Shown in pieces: positions 18,190 to 25,849 of a stretch of 64,000 bases of DNA. Under the pieces are notes generated by a model. That model did no database searches. It saw nothing but the letters and a program-made list of their open reading frames with translations, and was not told the origin of the DNA. Within the stretch, counting starts at the first letter, position 1. Each line of letters begins with the position of its first letter. Source of the DNA: Sulfurifustis variabilis (lineage in GTDB: Bacteria > Pseudomonadota > Gammaproteobacteria > Acidiferrobacterales > Sulfurifustaceae); the NCBI RefSeq assembly GCF_002355415.1, contig NZ_AP014936.1:2418001-2482000 (forward strand), written 5' to 3'. A program made the translations under genes and the position numbers.

Positions 18190-19086
18190 TCACCCTCGCG
18201 GATGATGACGTGCGTGCAACTCCTTGAGCCGCGCGCGAGCGACCTGCGTGTAGATCTGCGTCGTCGACAGGTCGGCGTGCCCGAGCAGCATCTGTACGAC
18301 GCGCAGATCGGCGCCGTGGTTCAACAGATGGGTCGCAAAGGCATGCCGCAGTGTGTGCGGTGAGAGCGGCACCTCGATTGCGGCCCGCCGGGCATGGCGC
18401 CGGAGGTTGTGCCAGAAGGCCTGGCGGGTCATCGGCCCGCCACGCGCCGTAACGAACACCGCGTCGGTCTGACGCCGCTTCGCCAGCCGCCCGCGCGCCT
18501 CGCCCAGGTACCGGTACAGCCAGGCGACCGCCTCCTCTCCGAGCGGCACCAGGCGCTCCTTGTCGCCCTTGCCGATGACGCGCACGAGCCCCTGATTGAG
18601 GCTCACCTGCGATAGCGCGAGACCGACCAGCTCGGAGACACGCAGCCCGGTCGCGTACAGCACCTCGAGCATCGCGCGGTCCCGCAGGCCGTTGGCCGTG
18701 CCCGTGTCCGGCGACCCGAGCAACCGCTCGACCTGCTCCTCGCTCAGCGACTTCGGCAGCGAGCGCGGCAGCTTCGGGGAGTCGAGGAGCGCGGTGGGAT
18801 CGACCTGCAGTCGTCCGTCGCGCAGCAGCCAGCGGTACAGGCGCCGCAGGGACGAGAGCAGGCGCGCCGCGGTGCGGGGTTTCGCGTGGGCGGCCTGGCG
18901 GTGGGCCAGATAGGCACGCAGGTCTTCCCGGGTGGCCGTGGCCAGACTCGCACCCCGCGCTGCCAGAAACCGGCCGGCCCCGGCGAGGTCGCTGCGGTAG
19001 GCGGCGAGCGTCTGGTTGCTCAGCCCCTCCTCGATCCAGAGGGCGTCGCAGAAGCGGTCGATCAGCGCGTTATCGTCTTCGCTCAT
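18190..19086 (-). CDS. xerD: Site-specific tyrosine recombinase XerD
   Basis: A 298-residue tyrosine recombinase that, with XerC, resolves chromosome dimers at dif. The N-terminal SAM-like core-binding domain spans about 1-90. The catalytic domain shows the Arg in YATGLRVSELVGL, the Lys in IGKGDKERLVPL, HTLRHAFATHLL (His and Arg), and the histidine and nucleophilic tyrosine in LLGHADLSTTQIYT. Length is normal. The start ATG at 19084-19086 lies inside the 3' end of ogt, a 17-base overlap, suggesting translational coupling. No integron or phage features surround it, so it is the housekeeping enzyme. Confidence 0.93.
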   Translation of the reverse strand: MSEDDNALIDRFCDALWIEEGLSNQTLAAYRSDLAGAGRFLAARGASLATATREDLRAYLAHRQAAHAKPRTAARLLSSLRRLYRWLLRDGRLQVDPTALLDSPKLPRSLPKSLSEEQVERLLGSPDTGTANGLRDRAMLEVLYATGLRVSELVGLALSQVSLNQGLVRVIGKGDKERLVPLGEEAVAWLYRYLGEARGRLAKRRQTDAVFVTARGGPMTRQAFWHNLRRHARRAAIEVPLSPHTLRHAFATHLLNHGADLRVVQMLLGHADLSTTQIYTQVARARLKELHARHHPRG

Positions 19087-19546
19087 GCGCGAGCAGGCAC
19101 TCCTTGATCCGCATCGCCGGGCCGGAGCGACGGCCCATGAAGCCGCCCAGCCCCGCCTCGCTGACCACCCGATGGCACGGCACGACGATGGGCACCGGGT
19201 TCGCACGGCAGGCGCCGCCCACGGCGCGCGGCGAGCTTCGGAGGCGGCGCGCGAGCTCGCCGTAGCTCGCGGTCCGGCCGCTCGGAATCCGCCGCAGCAG
19301 GCCCCAGACACGCCGCTGGAACGGCGTGCCGTCCAGCGCGAGCGGTACCTTTGGCGTGTGGGTCGGATCGGCGAAGTAGCGTCCGAGCTCCGCGCAGACG
19401 GCGCGCACCACGGGATCGCGAGACCTCCGCAGGCGTGCGCGCGCGGGGAGGAAACCGATGTCGACGACGCGCCCCTCGCGGAGGCGTACGCCGACGCGCC
19501 CGAAGGGCGCCGGTACTACGGCGTCGTAGCCTTCCCGGTGAGCCAT
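19070..19546 (-). CDS. ogt: Methylated-DNA--protein-cysteine methyltransferase
   Basis: A 158-residue suicide DNA-repair protein that removes alkyl groups from O6-alkylguanine. The acceptor cysteine is in IVVPCHRVVSEAGLGG, preceded by the DNA-binding helix region (SGRTASYGELARRL) and FQRRVWGLLRRIP. The N-terminal domain is short. The gene starts 31 bases inside the 3' end of the TPR-protein gene and ends 17 bases inside xerD, so the three genes overlap in series. The ATG at 19544-19546 is the only reasonable start that fits the family N-terminus. Confidence 0.9.
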   Translation of the reverse strand: MAHREGYDAVVPAPFGRVGVRLREGRVVDIGFLPARARLRRSRDPVVRAVCAELGRYFADPTHTPKVPLALDGTPFQRRVWGLLRRIPSGRTASYGELARRLRSSPRAVGGACRANPVPIVVPCHRVVSEAGLGGFMGRRSGPAMRIKECLLAHERRR

Positions 19547-21279
19547 AGCTGTTGCATCTGCTGCTCGATCGCCGCGCGACGGGCGGGATCGGTCGTCTGT
19601 GTCAGCAGGGCCGCGTAGATCGAGCGCGCGTCCGAGACGAGGCGGGCGCGTACCAGCGCCTCGGCGGCACGAAAGCGGGCCGCCTGACCCCACGGGTCGG
19701 ACGGAGAGGCACCCCCGTGCGTCGCCGAGCGCAGGTAGTACTCGGCCGCCTCGGCATGACGTCCGCGCGCGGTCAGGGAGTCGGCCTGCCAATAGAGCAG
19801 TTCGCGGCGCATCCGTGGATTATCCACGCGTTTGTAGACGGCCTCCATGAGGACCAGCGCCTCCTGGTGCAGCTCAAGCGCCTGCAGGTCGAACACGACC
19901 TGCAGGTACGCGCCGGCGAAGCCCTCGTCGATCCCCGGCCCGTCGAGCAGACCGCTCAGCAGCACGAGCGCCTCGTGCCGGTAACCGGCGTAGAGCAGCA
20001 CGCGCGCGCGCCGCAGGTTCCAGCGCGAAGCGGCATCGCCGGAAGGCGGCGGCAGCCCGTCCATGAGCGCGACCGCGTGCTTGAAATCGCCGCGCGCGAG
20101 CGCGGCGTCGAGCAGACGCTGACGGACCGCGGCCGGCAGCGTGGCTTGCATCGAAGGCGGGTAAAGCGCATCGAGCGTCGCCGGAAGACCGGCCGCCAGG
20201 AGGGATTCCGCGAGACCGACCTGCGCCGCCTCCCGCGCCGTGTCGACCCCGGCGGTTTGGGCGGCGAACGCATAGAGGGCGCGCGCATAATGGCCGTCCT
20301 CCGTGGCGTACGCCTCGGCCTGGGCCAGCCAGGCGCTCGCGTCGTCCTGGCTCAGTCCGGCGCCGCGCCCCACCGCCTGCGCGAGCCGCCCGTACGCCGC
20401 CCAGAGATCGTCGGCCGATGCGGCGAGATACGCGTGGCCCCCGGCGCCGGGGAGCGCCAACGCCTGCTCCAGGGAACCGATCTCGCGCACCAGCTGCCCG
20501 GCGCGGCGCGCAGCTTCGGCGCGCAACGTCCAGGCCGCGCGCCGCAGCGACGGTGCGGTTTCCTTCGCCTGGGCGAGGCGCTGCGCGTCCGCCAGCACCT
20601 CGCCCGGCGGACGGGTCTTGGCCCGCAGCGCGGCCGTCAGCGCGAGCAGTCGGCCCTCCGCCGATCCGAGCGCCGAGGCGCGCGCGAGCGCGGCCCGAGG
20701 TCGGCCTTCCCGGAGGTCGATCTCGGCCCGCAGACGCTGGATGTCCTCGGAGGCCCCGTCTGCGCCGGCACGATCGAGCAGCGACCGCGCCTCCTGCAGC
20801 CGACCGCGGTCGAGCGCGAGCGCCGCGAGCCGGGCGAGCGCTTCGCGTTGTTCGTCCGGGTTCTCCTCGATCACTTGCTGGAGGATCCGGTGCGCGCCCT
20901 CGGCGTCGCCGGCCTCGATCTTCGCTTCGGCCAGCAGTCCGAGCGCGTAGCGCCGCAACGCCGGAGATGCCGATGCGGGGAGCGCCGCAAGGCGCGCGGC
21001 GATCCCGTCGACGTCGTTCAATGAACGGTGGATCTGCAGCCGACGGCGTTCGTGGTCCTCCCAGCGGGATTCGCCGGGAACGGGCGGGGGTGCGGGCGAG
21101 TCCTGGAGCAGACGCAACGCGAGCTCGGGCGCGCCGGCCGCGACGATGGCATCGACGCGCTCGAGCACCGGATCGCCGGCCACCGCGGGGCCGCCGGGAA
21201 GAAGGAAAACGGAAAGGAGAAGGGAACGAAGCGCCGACGGATGGAACGCCCGGCGAGGCTTGAGCGCGCGATTCGGCAC
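19516..21279 (-). CDS. Exported TPR-repeat protein of unknown function
   Basis: A 587-residue protein with a basic N-terminus and a hydrophobic signal segment ending near GGPAVAGDP, so it is likely periplasmic. The rest is built of Ala/Leu/Arg-rich helical repeats typical of tetratricopeptide arrays (for example YALGLLAEAKIEAGDAEGAH and LARLAALALDRGRLQEARSL), serving as a protein-binding scaffold. The frame begins with GTG at 21277-21279. It lies downstream of rplS on the same strand with a 41-base gap and overlaps ogt by 31 bases. No specific partner can be named. Confidence 0.7.
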   Translation of the reverse strand: MPNRALKPRRAFHPSALRSLLLSVFLLPGGPAVAGDPVLERVDAIVAAGAPELALRLLQDSPAPPPVPGESRWEDHERRRLQIHRSLNDVDGIAARLAALPASASPALRRYALGLLAEAKIEAGDAEGAHRILQQVIEENPDEQREALARLAALALDRGRLQEARSLLDRAGADGASEDIQRLRAEIDLREGRPRAALARASALGSAEGRLLALTAALRAKTRPPGEVLADAQRLAQAKETAPSLRRAAWTLRAEAARRAGQLVREIGSLEQALALPGAGGHAYLAASADDLWAAYGRLAQAVGRGAGLSQDDASAWLAQAEAYATEDGHYARALYAFAAQTAGVDTAREAAQVGLAESLLAAGLPATLDALYPPSMQATLPAAVRQRLLDAALARGDFKHAVALMDGLPPPSGDAASRWNLRRARVLLYAGYRHEALVLLSGLLDGPGIDEGFAGAYLQVVFDLQALELHQEALVLMEAVYKRVDNPRMRRELLYWQADSLTARGRHAEAAEYYLRSATHGGASPSDPWGQAARFRAAEALVRARLVSDARSIYAALLTQTTDPARRAAIEQQMQQLWLTGKATTP

Positions 21280-21320
21280 GCGCCCAAGCTTAACCCATCC
21301 GGCTGGCTGCCGGCACGGGG

Positions 21321-21668
21321 TCAGACTTTTTCGCGAATACGAGCGGCCTTGCCGGCCAGGCCGCGGAGGTAATAGAGCTTCGCGCGGCGCACGTCGCCGC
21401 GGCGCTTCACCTCGATCTTGGCGATGGACGGGCTGTAAAGCGGGAATACGCGCTCGACGCCCTCGCCGTAGGAGACCTTGCGGACGGTGAACGAGGAGTT
21501 GAAACCGCGGTTGCGCCGCGCGATCACCATGCCCTCGAAGGCCTGCAGGCGCTCGCGCTCCCCTTCCTGGACACGGATCGAAACGGTGACCGTGTCGCCA
21601 GGGGCGAACTCCGGCACCTTCTTGTCGTTCATCTGCCGCGCTTCGATGTCTTGCAGGATCTTGCTCAT
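21321..21668 (-). CDS. rplS: 50S ribosomal protein L19
   Basis: A 115-residue ribosomal protein located at the 30S-50S interface. The sequence is typical throughout: [20 protein letters not shown], then [20 protein letters not shown] and [16 protein letters not shown], with the basic C-terminus. It is the last gene of the rpsP-rimM-trmD-rplS operon. GGGGAG lies 8 bases before the ATG. The 63-base gap to trmD contains a perfect 18-base palindrome. Confidence 0.97.
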   Translation of the reverse strand: MSKILQDIEARQMNDKKVPEFAPGDTVTVSIRVQEGERERLQAFEGMVIARRNRGFNSSFTVRKVSYGEGVERVFPLYSPSIAKIEVKRRGDVRRAKLYYLRGLAGKAARIREKV

Positions 21669-21693
21669 GGGTTTACTCCCCGTTTTCAGACTG

Positions 21694-21711
21694 GATCCGC
21701 CGCGGCGGATC
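21694..21711 (-). promoter_or_regulatory. Perfect 18-base palindrome between trmD and rplS
   Basis: GATCCGCCGCGGCGGATC reads identically on both strands. In RNA it would fold into a 7-bp stem with a CGCG loop, ending 25 bases before the rplS start codon on the minus strand. It could be a regulatory or processing hairpin controlling rplS; no T-run follows it. Confidence 0.45.
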
Positions 21712-21731
21712 TCCCGTAACCGTTTCCGTCT

Positions 21732-22490
21732 CTATCGCCCTTCCGTCTCGTGCCGGCGCCACTCGCTCTGAAACTCCTCGAGCAGGCGCCGGCTCTCCCC
21801 GTCCAGCACCGCCTGCGCCAGCAGGTCCGGACGCCTCAGCCAGGTCCGCCCCAGAGCCTGCTTCAGGCGCCACCGCCGGATGCGCTCGTGGTCGCCCGAC
21901 AGCAGCACCTCCGGCACCGCGCGACCTTCGTACACCTCGGGCCGCGTATAGTGCGGGCAATCGAGCAGCCCGGTCGCGAACGAGTCCTGCTCCGCCGAGT
22001 CCTCGTCGCCGAGCGACCCGGGCAGCTGGCGCGCGATCGCATCGATCATCGCCATCGCCGCGACCTCGCCGCCCGAGATCACGAAGTCGCCGATGGACCA
22101 CTCCTCGTCCACCGCGGTCTCGAGCAACCGCTCGTCCACGCCCTCGTAGCGTCCCGCCACGAGGATCACCCGATCGCGCGCCGCGAGCTCGACCACGCCC
22201 GCGTGATCGAGCCGCCGCCCCTGTGGCGACAGGTACAGCACCCGCGTCGCGCGCGGGTCGTCCGATCGCGCCGCCGCGATCGCCCGGGCGAGCGGCTCGG
22301 GCCGCATCACCATCCCCGGTCCGCCCCCGTAGGGCCGGTCGTCCACCGAGCGATGCTTGTCCTCGGTGTAGTCGCGCGGGTTCCAGACCCGCAGCGTCAG
22401 TATTCCGTTCCGGATCGCGCGGCCGGTAATCCCGAAACCGGCCACGGCGTCGAACATCGGCGGGAAGATGCTGACGACGTCGATCCGCAT
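21732..22490 (-). CDS. trmD: tRNA (guanine-N1-)-methyltransferase
   Basis: A 252-residue SPOUT-class enzyme that methylates G37 next to the anticodon of tRNAs reading CNN codons, preventing frameshifts. Diagnostic elements are [16 protein letters not shown] at the start, the knotted SAM site around [12 protein letters not shown] and [19 protein letters not shown], and [15 protein letters not shown]. The ATG at 22488-22490 is chosen; an in-frame extension overlaps rimM and is unlikely. It is third in the rpsP operon, 10 bases after rimM. Confidence 0.97.
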   Translation of the reverse strand: MRIDVVSIFPPMFDAVAGFGITGRAIRNGILTLRVWNPRDYTEDKHRSVDDRPYGGGPGMVMRPEPLARAIAAARSDDPRATRVLYLSPQGRRLDHAGVVELAARDRVILVAGRYEGVDERLLETAVDEEWSIGDFVISGGEVAAMAMIDAIARQLPGSLGDEDSAEQDSFATGLLDCPHYTRPEVYEGRAVPEVLLSGDHERIRRWRLKQALGRTWLRRPDLLAQAVLDGESRRLLEEFQSEWRRHETEGR

Positions 22491-22500
22491 GCCGCCCGAC

Positions 22501-23010
22501 CTAGTCCTCGACATCCCAATCGACGACGATCACACCCTCATCGAGCGCGACCCGCTGGACCACGGGCTTGGCGAACGGGATGAGACGCTCGCGTTCGCCG
22601 CGCAGCACCATGACGTCGTTCGCGCCGGTCTCGAAGAGATGGCTCACCGTCCCGAGCTCATGTCCCTCGAGATTCACCACCCGGAGCCCTTCGAGGTCGG
22701 CCCAGTAGTACTCGCTGGCCGCTGTCTGCGGGAGCCGTGCACGCTCGACCGCCACTTCCGCGCCGATGAGACCGGCGGCCTGCTCGCGATCGATGCAGCC
22801 CGCGAGCCGCGCGACAATGCCCTTGCCGTGGATCCGTCCTTCCTCGACCTCGCGTGCCTCCCACCGCCCGTCGCGCTCGATCAGCCACGGGCTGTAATCC
22901 AGAATGGCTTCACGCGGGCGGGTATGGGAGTGGACCCTGACCCAGCCCCGCACCCCGTACACTCCGACGATGCGGCCGACCGCGATGCGACGGGCCGGTC
23001 CGCTCGACAC
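22501..23010 (-). CDS. rimM: 16S rRNA processing protein RimM
   Basis: A 169-residue assembly factor for the 30S head that binds ribosomal protein S19. Two beta-barrel domains are seen: the N-terminal one with [20 protein letters not shown], and a C-terminal PRC-barrel with [16 protein letters not shown] and [10 protein letters not shown]. The start is GTG at 23008-23010, 7 bases after the rpsP stop codon; no ATG is available near the family N-terminus. The short gap suggests coupling to rpsP. Confidence 0.95.
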   Translation of the reverse strand: MSSGPARRIAVGRIVGVYGVRGWVRVHSHTRPREAILDYSPWLIERDGRWEAREVEEGRIHGKGIVARLAGCIDREQAAGLIGAEVAVERARLPQTAASEYYWADLEGLRVVNLEGHELGTVSHLFETGANDVMVLRGERERLIPFAKPVVQRVALDEGVIVVDWDVED

Positions 23011-23017
23011 GGAGATC

Positions 23018-23263
23018 TCAGGCGTTGCCGGCCCGCTTGAGGAGATCGGCGACCCGCTCGCTCGGCTGCGCGCCCTGCTTGAGCCAGTACTGCACCCGCT
23101 CCATGTCGAGCCGAAGGCGCTCCTCGTTCGCGGCCGCCCGCGGATTGAAGAAACCGACCGACTCGATGGGCTTGCCCTGCGCCGCACGGCGCCGGTCGGC
23201 GACCACGATCCGGTAGAACGGCTTCTTGTTCGCGCCGCCTCGTGCCAGGCGTATCGTAACCAT
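23018..23263 (-). CDS. rpsP: 30S ribosomal protein S16
   Basis: An 81-residue ribosomal protein with the typical sequence [20 protein letters not shown] followed by the SVGFFNP block. It is the first gene of the operon rpsP-rimM-trmD-rplS. GAGGA lies 9 bases before the ATG. A promoter and a leader hairpin are seen upstream. The ffh gene that often precedes it is not here; tlpA lies upstream on the same strand instead. Confidence 0.97.
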   Translation of the reverse strand: MVTIRLARGGANKKPFYRIVVADRRRAAQGKPIESVGFFNPRAAANEERLRLDMERVQYWLKQGAQPSERVADLLKRAGNA

Positions 23264-23288
23264 CAGGATTTTTCCTCTTCGAACGGCT

Positions 23289-23303
23289 GGCCCGCGTCGG
23301 GCC
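23289..23303 (-). promoter_or_regulatory. Leader hairpin upstream of rpsP
   Basis: GGCCCG and CGGGCC flank a three-base loop in the predicted rpsP 5' leader, 25 bases before the start codon. No T-run follows, so it is more likely a regulatory or stabilising stem than a terminator. Confidence 0.35.
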
Positions 23304-23321
23304 GGCCGGATAAAGCGCGGC

Positions 23322-23349
23322 ATTCTAACCGGTTGTCCCGACGAAACAA
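23322..23349 (-). promoter_or_regulatory. Candidate promoter of the rpsP operon
   Basis: On the minus strand TTGTTT (23344-23349) and TAGAAT (23322-23327) are separated by 16 bases. The -10 matches five of six positions. Transcription would start near 23315, about 50 bases before rpsP. Confidence 0.45.
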
Positions 23350-23364
23350 AGGGCCGAGAAGGGG

Positions 23365-23889
23365 CTAGCAGGCCGGAATGCGGGCCAGTAAGCGCGCGTA
23401 TGCCGGACTGTCCCAGGGGCGCCCGCCCAAGGCGATCCAGCGGAGCCGGCCCCCGGGATCGACGAAGAAGCTTGCGGGCAGCCCCCGCGGCTGCCAGCGC
23501 TCCGTCGCGGACCCGTCTCTGTCGAGCAGGCTCGGGAGGTCCGGGGCCACCGCCCCCAGGAAGGCGAACGCCTCCTCCTCGGTCTCCGCCGTGTTGACGA
23601 GAACCAGGGCGATGTCCTTGCCGAAACCGGCGGCCGCGCGGGCGAGCGCGGGCATCTCGCGCCGGCAGGGGGCGCACCAGCTGGCCCAGAAGTGGACCAT
23701 GACCCACCGCCCTCGAAAGGCCTTGAGGTCGACCGTGCGCCCGTCGAGGTCCGGGAGCCGGAGACCCGGGGCCGGCCGGCCATCGAGGGCGATCAGCCCG
23801 GGCGGCGCGGCGGTCGGACAGGCACCCGACCAGACCGGGCCGGCCCAGATCCCGAGGAGGACCCACCCGATGCGAAGCATGCGGCTCAC
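23365..23889 (-). CDS. TlpA-like exported thioredoxin-fold protein
   Basis: A predicted periplasmic thiol-disulfide protein of 174 residues. A signal segment ([19 protein letters not shown]) is followed by the thioredoxin fold with the redox motif WCAPC in [18 protein letters not shown], and a cis-proline region [14 protein letters not shown]. TlpA-type proteins usually reduce disulfides in cytochrome maturation or protein folding. The start is placed at GTG 23887-23889, which overlaps the upstream stop as GTGA; ATG at 23878-23880 is an alternative. It ends a coupled set with mlaA and an unknown exported protein. Confidence 0.85.
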   Translation of the reverse strand: MSRMLRIGWVLLGIWAGPVWSGACPTAAPPGLIALDGRPAPGLRLPDLDGRTVDLKAFRGRWVMVHFWASWCAPCRREMPALARAAAGFGKDIALVLVNTAETEEEAFAFLGAVAPDLPSLLDRDGSATERWQPRGLPASFFVDPGGRLRWIALGGRPWDSPAYARLLARIPAC

Positions 23890-24425
23890 CGTTCGCTTCC
23901 CTCGCAGCTCAGACCCGGGACCTGGAAGACGATATCGCGGCCTTTCTTCGCCTCGCCCGTCGCCAGGCGCGCGGTCAGGGTGAAGGTATCGGGGGTCGGA
24001 ACGACGGTGAGGTTTCCTCCCACCGGCTCGGCAGGATGCAAGTCGCGGGTCTCGGGCAGGAGGGTCCAGCCGAACGTGGAGCGTTGCGGCGCCGGAAGAC
24101 GAAGCTCCTCCCAACGCGCGTGCCAGTCGTTGCGCGAGATGCGCGCGACCGGCGTACCGTCTGCCTTGCGCAGTCGCCAGCGATCCAGCTCGAGCCAGAC
24201 GCGACCGCGGCCCTCGTTGACGAGGGTGACGGTGAAGAAACAGGCGCGGGAAAGCTCACGGATCGCCGCCGGCGGAAAGCCGCGCGCCTCGTAGAACGCC
24301 GCCATCTGCGCGGGCGTCCGCGCGACGATCGCGTAGCGCAATCCGTCCTTTTCGCCTCCGACCCGTGCCTCCGCCGCCGACGCAAGGACGGCGGCAAGTC
24401 CGAGCGCGAGGCGACCGGGCGTCAC
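23886..24425 (-). CDS. Exported protein of unknown function between mlaA and tlpA
   Basis: A 179-residue protein with a signal peptide ([20 protein letters not shown]) and a beta-rich mature part. It contains exactly two cysteines, in [13 protein letters not shown] and near the C-terminus in [10 protein letters not shown], which could form a disulfide served by the TlpA-like neighbour; this is inference. The family is not recognised. Both boundaries are four-base GTGA overlaps: its GTG start overlaps the mlaA stop, and its stop overlaps the tlpA start. This arrangement implies coordinated translation of the three genes. Confidence 0.75.
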   Translation of the reverse strand: MTPGRLALGLAAVLASAAEARVGGEKDGLRYAIVARTPAQMAAFYEARGFPPAAIRELSRACFFTVTLVNEGRGRVWLELDRWRLRKADGTPVARISRNDWHARWEELRLPAPQRSTFGWTLLPETRDLHPAEPVGGNLTVVPTPDTFTLTARLATGEAKKGRDIVFQVPGLSCEGSER

Positions 24426-25231
24426 GACCCGCCGTTCGGCGGCGCGGGCGGCTGCTCCTCCTCGAAGAGGATCGCGGGATCGACCGCGGTCGGCGCCGCC
24501 CCGTCGGCGACCAGGTTGCGCCGGCGCTGCAGGTAGGCCTCGCGCACGAACACGTACGGATCCTCGCCGGCCGCCTGATCGAGAATGTCGCCCGCGTCGA
24601 GCAGGCGAGCGCGGGTGTCGACCGCCTCGAGCGCGTAGAGCTTGTAGGCGGTGCTCTGCTCCTCCATGTACGTGACGGGATGCGCGTAGTAATAAGGTAT
24701 GAGCCCGAACCCGTCCCGGAAGTTGCTGGGCCCGAGAAAGGGCAGGACCAGGTACGGCCCTTCCCCCACGCCCCATACGCCGAAGGTCTGACCGAAGTCC
24801 TCGTTGTGGCGCTCGAGCCCGAAGCGCGTGGCGACGTCGAACAGTCCGAAGAGCCCTAACGTGGTGTTCGTTGCGAACCGGCCGAGATCCGAGCCGGCGT
24901 CGCTCCATTTTCCCTGCAGGGCGCTGTTCAGCGCGACGAGGGGCTCGGTCAGGTTGGCGAAAAAGTTCGAGACACCGCGGCGGACGGGCGCGGGCATCAC
25001 CGCCCGATAACCCTTGGCCACCGGCTTCAGCAGGTAGCGGTCGAACTTGTCGTTGAAGGTGTACATCGCCCGGTTGAACGGCTCGAGCGGATCGGCGTTC
25101 TCGGGGGCATCGTAGGAAGCGGGTGCGTCCCCGTCGCGCGCCGTCGTGGCGCATCCGGGAAGCAACGCGAAGAGCAGAACCAGGCATGCCAGACCGCGGC
25201 CGAGCCCGTTGTTGGTGTGTTGTTGTCGCAT
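24422..25231 (-). CDS. mlaA: MlaA (VacJ) outer-membrane lipid-asymmetry lipoprotein
   Basis: A 269-residue lipoprotein of the Mla pathway, which removes mislocalised phospholipids from the outer leaflet of the outer membrane. The lipobox LLPGC places the lipidated cysteine at residue 27. Family motifs are DPLEPFNRAMYTFNDKFDRY, RRGVSNFFANLTEP, LGRFATNTTLGLFGLFDVAT and FGQTFGVWGVGEGPYLVLP. The C-terminus is proline- and glutamate-rich. It heads a translationally coupled set with an unknown exported protein and a TlpA-like protein. The other mla genes are not in the window. Confidence 0.93.
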   Translation of the reverse strand: MRQQHTNNGLGRGLACLVLLFALLPGCATTARDGDAPASYDAPENADPLEPFNRAMYTFNDKFDRYLLKPVAKGYRAVMPAPVRRGVSNFFANLTEPLVALNSALQGKWSDAGSDLGRFATNTTLGLFGLFDVATRFGLERHNEDFGQTFGVWGVGEGPYLVLPFLGPSNFRDGFGLIPYYYAHPVTYMEEQSTAYKLYALEAVDTRARLLDAGDILDQAAGEDPYVFVREAYLQRRRNLVADGAAPTAVDPAILFEEEQPPAPPNGGS

Positions 25232-25374
25232 GTCTCGGCGGCGGATGCAGGGACCGCCGCAAGGCTAAAGGATCGCCGCTCGCCATGTAAAGGGCTTTTC
25301 CGGTCGAGTCCCGATGCCGCAGGCTTCGCCGCGTGACTATATTAAGGAGTGAACCCTCATGCGAAGGTGACGCC

Positions 25375-25641
25375 ATGCGTCCTCACAGCGCCTCGTCCAC
25401 ACGGTATCCGACGCCTCGGGAGATCGGCGTCACGATCCCCCCGCATCTCCTGCCCGAGCGCTTTTGTGCGGGATTCGAGCACGGCCTGAAAGGCGGCCAA
25501 CTCGATCACGTCGAATACTTCCGCCGGTCCTTTCGTCTGGGCTTTCGCACTGCAAAGCTCTATCTGCGGGAGATCCGGCGTCGCCGCGGGGTGATCGAGC
25601 TCCCGCGCCGCCGAATGCGCCTTACCGCACGCTGGGAGTGA
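25375..25641 (+). CDS. Small basic hypothetical protein (88 aa)
   Basis: An 88-residue, strongly basic protein beginning MRPHSASSTRYPTPREIGVT and ending in RRRMRLTARWE, with an aromatic, regular central segment (EYFRRSFRLGFRTAKLYLRE). The ATG at 25375 is chosen, with GAAGGTGA just upstream; an upstream GTG at 25333 would extend it. The basic nature suggests nucleic-acid or membrane-surface binding, but this is inference and no family is recognised. A frame exists on the opposite strand over the same bases but has a poor composition. Confidence 0.5.
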   Translation: MRPHSASSTRYPTPREIGVTIPPHLLPERFCAGFEHGLKGGQLDHVEYFRRSFRLGFRTAKLYLREIRRRRGVIELPRRRMRLTARWE

Positions 25642-25849
25642 CGCTGTCCGCAAGCGAAGGCCACGGCGCCGTCGATCGCGCGCTCCACGCGCGATGCCCG
25701 GTCGGCGCAATGAGCCGGCGATGACGACGGCAGCAGCCGCCCGCCCGTAACCGGATCACGGCGCCGCGTGCGCTCTTGTCTTGCCGCTGAGCGGTCGATT
25801 GCCTATTCTCAGCCCATAACGTCACAGGGTCACCAACGGTTTCCAGTCG
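25642..25849. other. Intergenic region with a promoter
   Basis: About 210 bases without a supported gene. The right half carries a plausible promoter for the following gene, annotated separately. Nothing else recognisable is seen. Confidence 0.5.
25780..25808 (+). promoter_or_regulatory. Candidate sigma70 promoter for the exported Pro-linker protein
   Basis: TTGCCG (25780-25785) and TATTCT (25803-25808) are separated by 17 bases, each matching four of six consensus positions. Transcription would start near 25815, about 35 bases before the ATG at 25850. Confidence 0.4.

Noticed and set aside
25333-25362. TATATT with AGGAG near 25338-25350 as a promoter for the 88-aa gene
   Set aside because: No -35 at proper distance; AGGAG fits an ATG that opens only a three-codon frame.
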